64,000 nt of DNA. Source: CAZVFX01 sp964626565. Lineage in GTDB: Bacteria > Myxococcota_A > UBA9042 > CAIXZC01. Where the stretch lies: assembly GCA_964626565.1 (NCBI GenBank), contig CAZVFX010000006.1, forward strand, positions 1 to 64,000, read 5' to 3'. Each line of letters starts with the position of its first letter. Position 1 is the stretch's first letter. The notes below the pieces were generated by a model, which was not told where the DNA came from, ran no database searches, and saw only the letters and a program-made list of their open reading frames with translations. The translations under genes and the position numbers were made by a program. Positions 8,594 through 17,509 of this stretch are shown here, one piece after another.

Positions 8594-10000
8594 ATGGGTG
8601 CACCATCATCACAAATCACCATTTCCTTCGACCTGGGTACCATTTTGATCGAGGGATTGGACCAGGCTCCCGGAGCCGCAGAGGCCGTCAATGCGGTCTA
8701 CGACCCCAGGGTAGGAGCGTTTCGGGCGGACGCAGCCAACTACCGTGCAGTGGTGGAATACCTGATTGACAAGAACATCCCTCACCGGGACGAGGCCCGC
8801 GCCTACGAGAAGCTGCCGGGGGTCGAACTTCCCGGCGACTTCAAGCCGTATCCCCATCAGGCATCCGCACTGGCCGCGTGGCGAAAAGAAGGCTGCCGGG
8901 GGCTGGTGGTGCTCCCTACCGGTAGCGGCAAGACCTTCGTCGCCCACATGGCTGTCGCGTCGTGCCGGCGAAGCGCCCTGGTGGTGGTGCCTACTCTAGA
9001 CCTCGTGGCTCAGTGGGTAAACTCGGTTCGGGACACCCTGGGGATACAGGCGGGCATCGTGGGCGGAGGAGAGCATGAAGTAAAGCCGTACACCGTCATC
9101 ACCTACGACTCTGCGGCCCGCCACATGGAGCACCTGGGAAACCGCTTCGGATTCATCATTTTCGACGAGTGCCACCATCTCCCCGGCCCCGTGTATTCCC
9201 TCATCGCACGTATGACCATCGCGCCCTTCCGAATGGGTCTCACCGCAACACCGGAACGCCTGGATGGCGGGGAAGCACTGCTGGAGCAACTGGTGGGGCC
9301 CACCGCCTATTCTTCCCGGGTATCGACCCTCGCCGGCGACGTTCTGTCCCCCTACCGTGCGGTGAAGATTCTGGTGGACCTTACCCACGAAGAAGAAGCT
9401 CGTTACCAGGAAGCCCGCAAGCAGTACTTAGGCTTTTGCCGGGAACGAAGACTAAGACTCGGTTCCCCCTCGGGCTGGCAGAATTTTCTGTCCGAAACCT
9501 GCCGGTCCAAAGCCGGGCAGGCTGCATTCGAAGCATATCTGACACAGAAGAACATCCCCCTGAACTCGACCAACAAGTTTAACGCGCTCTCCGACATTCT
9601 CGGGGAGCACAGGCAGGACCGGCTGATCATCTTCACCCACGTGAACGAGCTGGCCTACCGCATATCCCGGCAACACCTTATCCCCGTAATTACCCATCAG
9701 ACCCCGCCCCGGGAGCGGGCCGAAATCCTCGCCCGCTTCGGCGAAGGTGTTTACCCCGCAGTCGTGACGTCAAAAGTGCTCAACGAGGGGGTTGATGTTC
9801 CGGAGGCCAATGTGGGCGTGATCCTCTCCGGCAGTTCAAGCGTGCGCGAGCATGTGCAGAGGCTAGGGCGCATCTTGCGCAAGCGCGCAGGCAAGGAGGC
9901 GGTGCTGTACGAAGTGATTACCAGAGCCACCCACGAAGAGAGTATGAGCACCAGGCGCCGGAAGCACGAAGCATACAGGGGGCGCCGTGCTAAAAAGTAA
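8594..10000 (+). CDS. XPB/Ssl2-like superfamily 2 DNA helicase
   Basis: A 468-residue DNA helicase/translocase. An N-terminal region of about 90 residues resembles the damage-recognition domain of archaeal XPB, then the Q-like motif PYPHQASAL, Walker A PTGSGKT, DEAD-box variant DECH, motif III GLTATPER, motif V SKVLNEGVDVPEA and motif VI QRLGRILRK are all present. The basic tail (RRRKHEAYRGRRAKK) may contact DNA. The gene overlaps the next one by 14 bp, and that gene encodes the Bax1-type nuclease that partners XPB in archaea. The pair most likely opens and incises damaged DNA. The start has no clear Shine-Dalgarno and probably depends on translational coupling to the kinase gene 6 bp upstream. 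Confidence 0.9.
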   Translation: MGAPSSQITISFDLGTILIEGLDQAPGAAEAVNAVYDPRVGAFRADAANYRAVVEYLIDKNIPHRDEARAYEKLPGVELPGDFKPYPHQASALAAWRKEGCRGLVVLPTGSGKTFVAHMAVASCRRSALVVVPTLDLVAQWVNSVRDTLGIQAGIVGGGEHEVKPYTVITYDSAARHMEHLGNRFGFIIFDECHHLPGPVYSLIARMTIAPFRMGLTATPERLDGGEALLEQLVGPTAYSSRVSTLAGDVLSPYRAVKILVDLTHEEEARYQEARKQYLGFCRERRLRLGSPSGWQNFLSETCRSKAGQAAFEAYLTQKNIPLNSTNKFNALSDILGEHRQDRLIIFTHVNELAYRISRQHLIPVITHQTPPRERAEILARFGEGVYPAVVTSKVLNEGVDVPEANVGVILSGSSSVREHVQRLGRILRKRAGKEAVLYEVITRATHEESMSTRRRKHEAYRGRRAKK

Positions 10001-11210
10001 CCTGCTCAAGCTGCGCATCAGCCCTGATAAGTCCATTACTCCCATCTATGTGCGTGAGAACAACTACGAATTGCGCAAGCGCGCGTCGGCCATCAGCGAG
10101 ATTTTCGCCAACAGTATCGGCCGCGCCCGAAAGGAGCTGGACGAGCAGACGAGCCGCTTCAGGAAAGGGAAGGGAGACCGCAAGATCAACGGCGCTTTCG
10201 TGGAACTGCTATACGACCGTTGCACCTTTGAAGCGGCCACGGACGTCGAGGTGGTCCGGATCCGGCAGCGGCTGTTCGAGGAGGCTGCAAAGCGTTTCCC
10301 GGTAGGGACCACCGCAGATGATGAGGCCAGGTCGAGCATCGTCGCCGGGGTAGGGGAGGAGCTGGGGTTCACGGCTGATGAAGTGGAGCGGCTGATGTTT
10401 TCCGACCTCAAGGAGGCCCAGCTTCTGGAGTCGTTTGAAGAGCTCTCTCCAGTGGAATTAATCAAGCGTTACAACCTGGCTCTGGCCCAGGGAGCGCTGG
10501 TCCACTCCTACGGCATGACTGTTATTCTGGGAGCGGACAGTCCGCAAAGAATCAGGCAGTTATTCAGGTATCTTAAGTTCTTCAAGCTAATGTTCTCAGT
10601 GAACTACAGCGGAGAGCAGGTTCGCGTCAAAATAGACGGCCCTATTTCGGTGTTGGAACAGACCCGGGCGTATGGCGTTCGGCTGGCCTCCTTTCTGCCG
10701 GCGTTGCTGCTGTTGTCCGATTTTGAAATGGAAGCCGAGGTCAAGTGGAAGCGCAAGCGGTGCTATCTCCACCTTTCCCCTGAAGACGGCCTCACTTCGC
10801 ACTACCGCGATGTGGGCGCCTGGACCCCTCCGGAGATGGCCCAGTTCCGCGACCGCGTTGTGGAGCTTGCCGAGCCGGGCACTGCAGTGGCCGAATCCAA
10901 CGCCATCATATCCCTCGGCGGCAAAGACGTATTGATCCCCGACCTGGTGTTGAAGCGAGGCGACCGCAAAGCCTATCTCGAAATAATCTGGCCCTGGCGC
11001 AAGGTTAACTGGAAGAAACATTTCAGCATCTTCAAGAAGCACTCCCCGGACAACGCGTTCCTGGTGGTGTCCACCAGAAGCACGGGCAGCGAAGCCGCGC
11101 TGCATTGCGATGACCCGAGGGTGATCTTCTACCGCCTGACGCCGCCGGCGAATAAGGCGGTGAAGGCTGTTGAGGGTTACCTCAATCCGCGGCCGGGGGG
11201 GCTGCTTTAG
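9987..11210 (+). CDS. Bax1/DUF790-family nuclease, partner of the XPB-like helicase
   Basis: A 407-residue protein of the DUF790 family, whose archaeal member Bax1 binds XPB and cuts DNA near bubble junctions. The N-terminus (MLKSNLLKLRI...ITPIYV) matches the family opening. The nuclease-like core lies at about 310-365, where VLIPDLVLKRGDRKAYLEI places the Asp, Glu and Lys residues expected of a PD-(D/E)XK-type site. The 14-bp overlap with the helicase gene implies coupled synthesis and a physical complex. The 3' end overlaps the convergent FHA gene by 29 bp. I am confident in family and pairing; incision activity is inferred from family knowledge. Confidence 0.87.
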   Translation: MLKSNLLKLRISPDKSITPIYVRENNYELRKRASAISEIFANSIGRARKELDEQTSRFRKGKGDRKINGAFVELLYDRCTFEAATDVEVVRIRQRLFEEAAKRFPVGTTADDEARSSIVAGVGEELGFTADEVERLMFSDLKEAQLLESFEELSPVELIKRYNLALAQGALVHSYGMTVILGADSPQRIRQLFRYLKFFKLMFSVNYSGEQVRVKIDGPISVLEQTRAYGVRLASFLPALLLLSDFEMEAEVKWKRKRCYLHLSPEDGLTSHYRDVGAWTPPEMAQFRDRVVELAEPGTAVAESNAIISLGGKDVLIPDLVLKRGDRKAYLEIIWPWRKVNWKKHFSIFKKHSPDNAFLVVSTRSTGSEAALHCDDPRVIFYRLTPPANKAVKAVEGYLNPRPGGLL

Positions 11211-12003
11211 CGAGGCGGGAGACGACCTCCCTGGTAAGGGCAAGTACTTCCATGTCAGCTAGGCGGGTGGCCACCTGCAAGTCAACAATCGACTTCATTT
11301 CGTCGATGTTTCCGGGCCATGGATGCAACATGAGTAGTTCCATGCCGGACACCGACAATAGCGGCCGGGCATCCAACTGTTGATGGAGAAAGTGATAGAA
11401 GAGAACGGGGATGTCGCTCTTGCGTTCGCTCAGGCGCGCCGCCCCTTTGGATTTGCGGTAGAAACTCACCAGCTCTTCTCCGCTTCGGCCCGCCGGGAAG
11501 GGTTTCTGCGATTCGGGTACCGGTTCTTCGACGTAGACCAGCAGCATCAGTCCGGCGCGGATAACGTCGCCGTGGCTCAGCGAGGTGAGGAGGTCGACCT
11601 TTTCGCCGTTCAAAAAGGTCCCGTTGGTGCTCCCCAGGTCTTCGATGAGGCTTCGACCGCGCACCAGCGGCATGGCCGGTGCTGTGGCAGCGCCCCCGCG
11701 CACCGTCGGTGCATCCGCCAGTTCGGCGGGAACGACCGAGGCATGTCGGCGGGACATTTTGTCCCCCGGTAACGGGCCGCCCGGGAAGAGCGGGAGAGTC
11801 TCAGACCGGCCGATGATTAGCGCGGAGCCGCACAGGGCCACCCGTTCACCCAACCTGGCCAGGTCGGGGCAGCATGCCAGCACCAGTTGAGGTGCGGCTT
11901 CGTCTTCGCCCGGCCCACCGCTCTCGTCGGTCCGGCCACCGGTTTGGGGAGGTCTGATTGGTTTGTCCGACAACGGGCTGCTCCCTGTTTGACTTCCTCT
12001 CAC
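11182..12003 (-). CDS. FHA-domain protein with a leftover AAA+ activator lid
   Basis: A 273-residue cytosolic protein. Residues about 40-155 form an FHA phosphothreonine-binding domain (IIGRSETL, MSRRHASV, EDLGSTNGTFLNG), though an insert rich in Ala/Pro interrupts it. The C-terminal 85 residues match the end of NtrC-type sigma-54 activators: RLSERKSDIPVLFYHFL and HPWPGNIDEMKSIVD are the lid-region RLRERxxDIPLL and YPWPGNVREL motifs. The Walker A, Walker B and GAFTGA parts between FHA and lid are absent, so it cannot be a sigma-54 activator. It may be an FHA adaptor reading phosphorylation by the nearby kinases. GTG 12003 is the longest start; TTG 11973, with GGGAG upstream, is an alternative. 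Confidence 0.8.
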   Translation of the reverse strand: MRGSQTGSSPLSDKPIRPPQTGGRTDESGGPGEDEAAPQLVLACCPDLARLGERVALCGSALIIGRSETLPLFPGGPLPGDKMSRRHASVVPAELADAPTVRGGAATAPAMPLVRGRSLIEDLGSTNGTFLNGEKVDLLTSLSHGDVIRAGLMLLVYVEEPVPESQKPFPAGRSGEELVSFYRKSKGAARLSERKSDIPVLFYHFLHQQLDARPLLSVSGMELLMLHPWPGNIDEMKSIVDLQVATRLADMEVLALTREVVSRLAKAAPPAAD

Positions 12004-12087
12004 CCTGACGGTAACACGGCGCTACTTGCCCGTCAACGGGTTGGCAGCCCAAAGAAAGGAGCGGCCGAGGTTGAATTTGTGCGGACC

Positions 12088-13221
12088 TTAGAACAGAAGC
12101 TGCGTCTGCAGCGTGATGGCTGACTTGCCGTCGTTGGTGGCGTCGAGGAGGCCGTACTCTAGTTTGACGTTGGCGTTGTGGCCTTTCAGCCAGTAGTTCA
12201 GGCCGAACCGCAGGTTCGTGTACTCCCGGCCGACGTCTGGTGAAAACCACTCGCCGCTGACTACCGGCTGGTACTTGTCGTAGCGGAAGCCTGCCTCGCC
12301 GAATGCGCCCATGCCGGTGCCGGGGTCCTCGGCCAGGAGGATGGCGCCGTCGTCGCCGAGGGTCTCCTTGTACCCGCGGTCGTAGTAGACGAATGCGGTC
12401 TGGGCGATGAGCTGCATTTTGTCGTTGATGGGATAGTCCACGAACAGGTCGCCGGAAAAGGCAGAGTACATGGCAGTGTTGCCCTGGGAATCAAGGGTCG
12501 CGTCGGCCTGGCCGTCGAGACCAACCCCAAGGGTCACGATCTTCTTCTTGCCGAGATAGTTGCCGGCATAGAAGAAGCCTTCCTCGGCTTCAAACAGGTT
12601 GAACGCCAGGCGGGCTGCCACCCGGGGCATGTCGTCAGGGTTGAGCACGGTTCCGCCGGCAGGCGTGCCTGCCGATTCGTTGCGCAGGCCGTTGTAAAGA
12701 CCAACCTTATAGTCGAGCTTGCCGCCTACGATACCCCGCGCTTCCACGCCCGTATCCCGCCACACCTTGTCCGCGATGTAGTGGCCGGAATAGATGTTGT
12801 GGTAGTCCAGCGTGTTCAGGGTCGTGGCGCCCTGGCGGCTGTGGTGCGTAAACGGCACCAGCAGCAGCCCCACCGCGACCTTGAATTCATCAGCGAACCT
12901 GAAATCGACAAATGCGTCCTGGGTGAAAAGTTCGGAATCCCACTTGCCGTTCTTACCGAAATTGGGGTTGTCGGTTTCGTAGAAGAAGTGGATCCAGCTG
13001 TTGACCTTGCCCGCCAGGATCACCCGGGCCCGGCGTACGAAAAACTCGCTGCCGAGTCCGTCCCCGGAGGGGGCGGCGTCCTCCACCGACTGCACCCAGG
13101 GCTGCAGCAGGAAGCGGACCTTGATGGAAGGCTCGTCGCCGTCTGCGGCGTGCGCAGAGGCAGGAGTCAGGAGAGCAGCGATAACGAACAACGAAAACAG
13201 ACTGAGCAGGCAACGTCGCAT
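12088..13221 (-). CDS. Phosphate-selective porin O/P-like outer membrane protein
   Basis: A 377-residue beta-barrel with a Sec signal (MRRCLLSLFSLF...SAHA). The sequence has the alternating aromatic strands of a porin and family-like stretches: SEFFVRRARVILAGKV, HFFYETDN, FVDFRFADEFKVAVGLLLVPF and the closing C-terminal Phe. It should form a channel for anions or other small solutes in the outer membrane. The ATG at 13221 with GGGAGG 5 nt upstream fits far better than longer in-frame starts, whose extra 90 residues look non-coding. It is divergent from the small barrel gene at 13359. Confidence 0.85.
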   Translation of the reverse strand: MRRCLLSLFSLFVIAALLTPASAHAADGDEPSIKVRFLLQPWVQSVEDAAPSGDGLGSEFFVRRARVILAGKVNSWIHFFYETDNPNFGKNGKWDSELFTQDAFVDFRFADEFKVAVGLLLVPFTHHSRQGATTLNTLDYHNIYSGHYIADKVWRDTGVEARGIVGGKLDYKVGLYNGLRNESAGTPAGGTVLNPDDMPRVAARLAFNLFEAEEGFFYAGNYLGKKKIVTLGVGLDGQADATLDSQGNTAMYSAFSGDLFVDYPINDKMQLIAQTAFVYYDRGYKETLGDDGAILLAEDPGTGMGAFGEAGFRYDKYQPVVSGEWFSPDVGREYTNLRFGLNYWLKGHNANVKLEYGLLDATNDGKSAITLQTQLLF

Positions 13222-13358
13222 GATATCCTCCCTTTCAAAGAAACAGATGAGGCGGACTCTACAACAGAAGGGGGGGCGGATCAATGGCTTTTCAGGGGCG
13301 TTTGAGTATGGTAGAGAATGTAGGTCCGGCAGCCTCGGACCTGACCCCGGAGGACACC

Positions 13359-13907
13359 ATGATTTCGGCCCGGATTTGGATAGTCGCACCCGTCGCCTTG
13401 TGCCTGTGCCTCGCGACAGGTTCCGTCGAAGCCAGGGACGTAACTTCCCAGGGACGGACCTCGATTTCAATCGGTGGCGGGTTTTCTCCAAACGTCATCT
13501 CCATCGGCGGCAGCTTCGGCTACTTCATTGCCGATCGCCTCATGCCGGGGGTTCGCTATTTCTATACCCACCAGACCGGAGACGTTTCCGACGGTACCGA
13601 ATACACCCTCGACCAGCACGACGCCAACCTGTTCTGCCGCTACTATGTGCTCGACGAAGGCAGCGTATTTCCGTTCATCATGGGCGATGTGGGCTACCTG
13701 AAAATCTCCCAGGAAGGGAAGTCGGTTCAGAACGACAGTTGGAGCATGTACAGCGTGTTTGCCGGCGGTGGCGGAGTGGCGTTCCTTTCCCCCAACTTCG
13801 CGGTGGAAGCTATCATCGGCTGGCGCGAATATCAGAAGATCCCTGATGAGGTTCTCGGAATCGAAAGCGGCATGGAGTGGACAATCGGCTTCGGCCTGTA
13901 CTTCTAG
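13359..13907 (+). CDS. Small outer-membrane beta-barrel protein
   Basis: A 182-residue protein: Sec signal (MISARIWIVAPVALCLCL...EA) then about eight amphipathic strands of OmpW/OprF-like barrel type (SISIGGGFS, GYFIADRLMPGVRYFY, FIMGDVGYLKI, WTIGFGLYF with terminal Phe). No specific function can be read. ATG 13359 follows CCGGAGGACACC, giving a clear ribosome site. Its stop codon overlaps that of the convergent lipoprotein gene by 4 bp. Confidence 0.8.
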   Translation: MISARIWIVAPVALCLCLATGSVEARDVTSQGRTSISIGGGFSPNVISIGGSFGYFIADRLMPGVRYFYTHQTGDVSDGTEYTLDQHDANLFCRYYVLDEGSVFPFIMGDVGYLKISQEGKSVQNDSWSMYSVFAGGGGVAFLSPNFAVEAIIGWREYQKIPDEVLGIESGMEWTIGFGLYF

Positions 13908-16900
13908 TTGTCGGGCGGCGATCCCGAAGTAGGGAAAGACGGGATGTAGATGTGCGCCCAGTTGAGGTCGATTTCCAGGTTCTTCTCCTCGACTCCGTCT
14001 TGGGCAGCCACCGTCAGGAACAACGATTCGTTGGGCGACGGGATGCTGATATAGCCTACCACCACATTGGGAAGGGTGTAGACCTGATGGGCCGCGGGCG
14101 GGCCTTCCAGATGGCAAAGCGCGGCCTTGCTGTCGTCTTCGGTCACGATGTTGGCCACGTGCTGTTCCCCGTCGGTTCCGGGGAATTCGGCATCTACTTC
14201 GAACGGTGAGCCCGCAGTCTCGAATTCCGCCTCGTAGTCGGTAATCAGGTCGATGTAGACCGCGGCTCCAGGTTCCACTGTGACCGTCGCCACGCCGTCA
14301 AGCACCACCGCTTCACCGGTGGTTGCATCAACGATCCTGGAAGTCGTTGACGAAGCCGACTCCTTGAACAGATCCTCCTCCAGGAAGTTGGAGGGATTGG
14401 CCTGACAGACACCGTACGCGCCCCCTTCATTGTAGTACTGACACTCCCCGACCCCGCATTCGCTCACCGCCTGCTCGTCACTGGGAAGATAGATGCGCTG
14501 GGTCTTGAACAGCACGTTGTCCCCGGGCTGGTATTTTCGGTCCAGCACTACCGGGACCGAGCTGTGGTTCACGTACTTCTTCCGTGCCAGGGCTCCCCCT
14601 TCGGTGAACAGAACGTCCATGGCCGGTGCCGCAGACAATATCAGTTGGGAAACCAGGTCGTCGGGTTGCTCCGACTCCTCCATGGTGCTCTCAAACAGCG
14701 GTGGCGATATTACGGTCATGTCCAGCAGTATCTCCGCACTCCCCACTCGCTCCGCTGCGTCCTTGGCAGTTACCACCACCCGGTCCGGGATCATTCCCGG
14801 AGCAAAGGATGCCTCCTCCGGCTCCACTCCCTGGAAGAACTCCGGGGTAATGGGCAGATCGATGGTGTCGCCGTCGCAATACGCGATCCCCAGGACTCCG
14901 TTGGCAAGTTCCTCGTCCCCGTTGAAGAATTTGTAGTGGATATTGGAGAACTGCTGGAAATCGTCCGTCGGCGGGCAGAAGTCCATCACGGCCAGGCTCA
15001 AAACCGGGATGTTGTGTTCCGCCGGGTCCACAATGGTCTGGTGGTTGAGGCGCGACGAGTACTTGGTAAAGGGCGGGCAGTCCGGACTGCACGAGAACTG
15101 GTCGAAAGTTACCTCCGGTGCACCCTGCTCGTCGTAGACGAGTTCCCCCGCTTCGGCGTCATAGGTTACCACCATGGCCGCTTCATCCAGGAAAGTGTAC
15201 GAGCCCGGCCCGATCACCGGGTCCATGTCGTCCACCCACACAGGCACGTTCAAAGGCTCCGCCAGGTTGTTGGCCTCGTCTGTTGCGAAAATGGTAACCA
15301 GGAACAGGTTGTCCTCCGGCGCCGAGCCTGCGCTCCCTTCCACCAGCCATTGGTCCCCTTCCTGCCAGGTCGCGGTCCACGCCCCGTGGTCCGCATCCAC
15401 CGACACCTCGGCTACACCGCTCCCGCCATCGGTGACAGTCACCCGGAACGACATGCTATCTATGCTCGGGAAAGCGGTCTGCTCTTGAAGAGTATAAAGG
15501 GAAATCTCCGGCCCTGAAGCGTCGAAGTGATAGGTGGCTTTTTCCTCCACCTGGTGGTCGGTGGTGTCCACGGCCCATGCTTCCACCGTGACCGTGTCTC
15601 CCTCGTCCCCCGCGGGCAGCAGCACCATGTGGCAATCGCCGCCGACGAGGTAGGCCTCAAACGCTTCGTCGATAGCTACTTCCGCGGCAAAGAGGTTGTC
15701 CTCCTGCAGACATATTTCAACTTCGAAGTCCTCCACGCCGTACCAGGTGCCGTCGGGCGGGTCGATGGTAATCACCGGGGGTTCTGCATCTATGCACACA
15801 GTCGTCGTCAGCGTTTCCTCCCTATCCAGGCAGCCGTCCGAGACCCGAAAGGTGACGCTGTCTCCGTTGGCAATCGCGCCGGGGCATATCCACTCCACTT
15901 CCGCTCCCGCCTCTCCTTCACACTCAAACACCTGCTCCCCTACCACCATTTTTACAGACTGCACACCCGATTCGGCGTCGGCAGCCTGGACGGTAATTGT
16001 GGCGGGCGGATCGGTCATGCAGTGGCTGAAATCGGGGTTGATTGCCAGAATCTGGGGCGGAGTGGGGTCCAGGAAGAAGAACCGATTGAGGGAGGCGCCC
16101 TGACCGGCTTCGTCAACTGCCTCCAGAGTGAATTCGGTTTCGCCCGGTGAAAATTCGTCGAAGCTTAGTTCAGCGGTCAGAGTTGCGGTGGAGCCGTTGA
16201 ATTGCACCTGGGCCTCGAGCTTCTCCACGGTGGTCGAATTCCACAGCCAGAAGGACACTACTTCTCCGTTGTCGGTCGCATCTCCGGTAATAGTGAAATC
16301 GCCGCACAACGTCTCGCCGTCCTCCGGCGTATCGTTTCCGAACTGTAGCTTTGGGCCGAGACTGTCAAACGGTTGGGTCCCGTCAGCCGGATAGAGAGGC
16401 GGTCCGTCCAACGAGATGTTGTAATAGAAACCTCCGGGACCGGCCAATAGATCGCTCCCGATGCCGCTCAGGTTGCGGTCCCCGACGACGAATGTATCGA
16501 TCTGCTTCGCCAGCTTTCGGCGGGTGGTTTCCACCCCGAGTTCCATCGCACCAACGGTGACGCTTCGGTCGGCTTCGCTTTCGGCCAGAGCGTCCTTACC
16601 GTCGAAAACTCCGTCGTTGAGGTCTCTGCACAACCCGTCCAGCAGGTCGGCGACGGTTACGTCAACGTCGCCCTCTTGGGAGAAATCCCTCGCAGTCTCG
16701 GACAGTCCCGCCGACGCCAGTGCCAGGTAAGCCTGGTGAGTTTCCCACGGCACCTCCCCGGCCGCCGGGTCCGCTGCGCCGGTGAAAGGAATCGATGGCG
16801 GTGACCCCTCGTTGAGATGTTCGCCGAACAGGGAGGCGGCATATGGCGCGATGCTGTTCCAGGTGTCGTCGGGAGTGAGCTGCACTTCGGCCTGATGGTA

Positions 16901-17344
16901 ATTCTCCGCCAGGCAGGCGGACAGGGTGCTCCACGGATCTACAGTCACCGTGTCTCCTTCGGCCATCGCCGTGACGGGAACGTAGGCCATAAGTGCCTGG
17001 CCCGCCTTCAGTGAGTGGGTTGCTCCCGTTGCCGCATCTTCATATGTTGCCAGGTCCTTACCGTCTTCGGGGGAAACGACCCGAACGAGCAGGACGTCGT
17101 CCTCTCGTACTCCCGGGACTTCGGCGGTGAACGCACCGCTCTCGTTGAGGGTGGTGCGCGCCAACTCCTCAGCACCATCTGCCCCGGCGCGAAGAACTAT
17201 CACCTCGGCCCCGGTGATGGGTGCGGGTATTGCCGCCCGCCCCGCCAGCACCAGCAACTTGCCATCGTCGGCGCCTCCACCGGCACTGCCCCCTGAGCAT
17301 TGGACCAGCATCAGCAGCAGAAATAGTGTCACACTGTTTTTCAT
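13904..17344 (-). CDS. Large lipoprotein with tandem Ig-like domains
   Basis: A 1146-residue surface lipoprotein: short signal ending LMLVQC, then a carboxypeptidase-regulatory or Big-like N-terminal fold (about 28-110), an alpha-helical region (about 110-320), and at least five Ig/cadherin-like domains (about 330-770). The Ig-like domains share phrases such as DATDNGEVVSFWL, DAESGVQSVKMVV, DGGSGVAEVSV and FDASGPEISLY and contain paired cysteines. The C-terminal third (about 770-1146) has a further unassigned beta-rich region. Likely a cell-surface adhesion or envelope-matrix protein; the exact partner is unknown. Cysteine pairs fit an oxidising periplasmic or external environment. Its promoter (17362-17390) lies back to back with that of the MATE gene. 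Confidence 0.78.
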   Translation of the reverse strand: MKNSVTLFLLLMLVQCSGGSAGGGADDGKLLVLAGRAAIPAPITGAEVIVLRAGADGAEELARTTLNESGAFTAEVPGVREDDVLLVRVVSPEDGKDLATYEDAATGATHSLKAGQALMAYVPVTAMAEGDTVTVDPWSTLSACLAENYHQAEVQLTPDDTWNSIAPYAASLFGEHLNEGSPPSIPFTGAADPAAGEVPWETHQAYLALASAGLSETARDFSQEGDVDVTVADLLDGLCRDLNDGVFDGKDALAESEADRSVTVGAMELGVETTRRKLAKQIDTFVVGDRNLSGIGSDLLAGPGGFYYNISLDGPPLYPADGTQPFDSLGPKLQFGNDTPEDGETLCGDFTITGDATDNGEVVSFWLWNSTTVEKLEAQVQFNGSTATLTAELSFDEFSPGETEFTLEAVDEAGQGASLNRFFFLDPTPPQILAINPDFSHCMTDPPATITVQAADAESGVQSVKMVVGEQVFECEGEAGAEVEWICPGAIANGDSVTFRVSDGCLDREETLTTTVCIDAEPPVITIDPPDGTWYGVEDFEVEICLQEDNLFAAEVAIDEAFEAYLVGGDCHMVLLPAGDEGDTVTVEAWAVDTTDHQVEEKATYHFDASGPEISLYTLQEQTAFPSIDSMSFRVTVTDGGSGVAEVSVDADHGAWTATWQEGDQWLVEGSAGSAPEDNLFLVTIFATDEANNLAEPLNVPVWVDDMDPVIGPGSYTFLDEAAMVVTYDAEAGELVYDEQGAPEVTFDQFSCSPDCPPFTKYSSRLNHQTIVDPAEHNIPVLSLAVMDFCPPTDDFQQFSNIHYKFFNGDEELANGVLGIAYCDGDTIDLPITPEFFQGVEPEEASFAPGMIPDRVVVTAKDAAERVGSAEILLDMTVISPPLFESTMEESEQPDDLVSQLILSAAPAMDVLFTEGGALARKKYVNHSSVPVVLDRKYQPGDNVLFKTQRIYLPSDEQAVSECGVGECQYYNEGGAYGVCQANPSNFLEEDLFKESASSTTSRIVDATTGEAVVLDGVATVTVEPGAAVYIDLITDYEAEFETAGSPFEVDAEFPGTDGEQHVANIVTEDDSKAALCHLEGPPAAHQVYTLPNVVVGYISIPSPNESLFLTVAAQDGVEEKNLEIDLNWAHIYIPSFPTSGSPPDN

Positions 17345-17361
17345 CGGATTCCTCCCACGTA

Positions 17362-17390
17362 TTTATATCACCAGACTGCAAGGCCACCAA
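17362..17390 (-). promoter_or_regulatory. Sigma-70-type promoter of the Ig-like lipoprotein gene
   Basis: Minus strand TTGGTG (17390-17385), 17 bp, TATAAA (17367-17362), upstream of a GGGAGGA ribosome site and the ATG at 17344. Confidence 0.55.
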
Positions 17391-17455
17391 ACTTACGCCG
17401 GTTCGGCCTTGTACCTACTGTTATCGCCAGTTTGGCGGGATCTGTACCATTAAGT

Positions 17456-17485
17456 TTGCATTTGCTCGACGACAAAGGCCATAAT
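17456..17485 (+). promoter_or_regulatory. Sigma-70-type promoter of the MATE gene
   Basis: TTGCAT (17456-17461), 18 bp, CATAAT (17480-17485). Transcription would begin near 17492, which rules out the in-frame TTG at 17432 as the start and favours GTG 17510 or 17540. Confidence 0.5.
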
Positions 17486-17509
17486 GGTGAGGCAGTCATT
17501 TCTGAGGTA

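Noticed and set aside
13222..13491. N-terminal 90-residue extension of the porin
   Set aside because: Basic, low-complexity, no ribosome site, and overlaps the divergent gene's start; ATG 13221 has GGGAGG and a clean signal peptide.
17432..17509. TTG start extending the MATE protein by 26 residues
   Set aside because: Third-position GC is low and it lies upstream of the predicted transcription start at about 17492.
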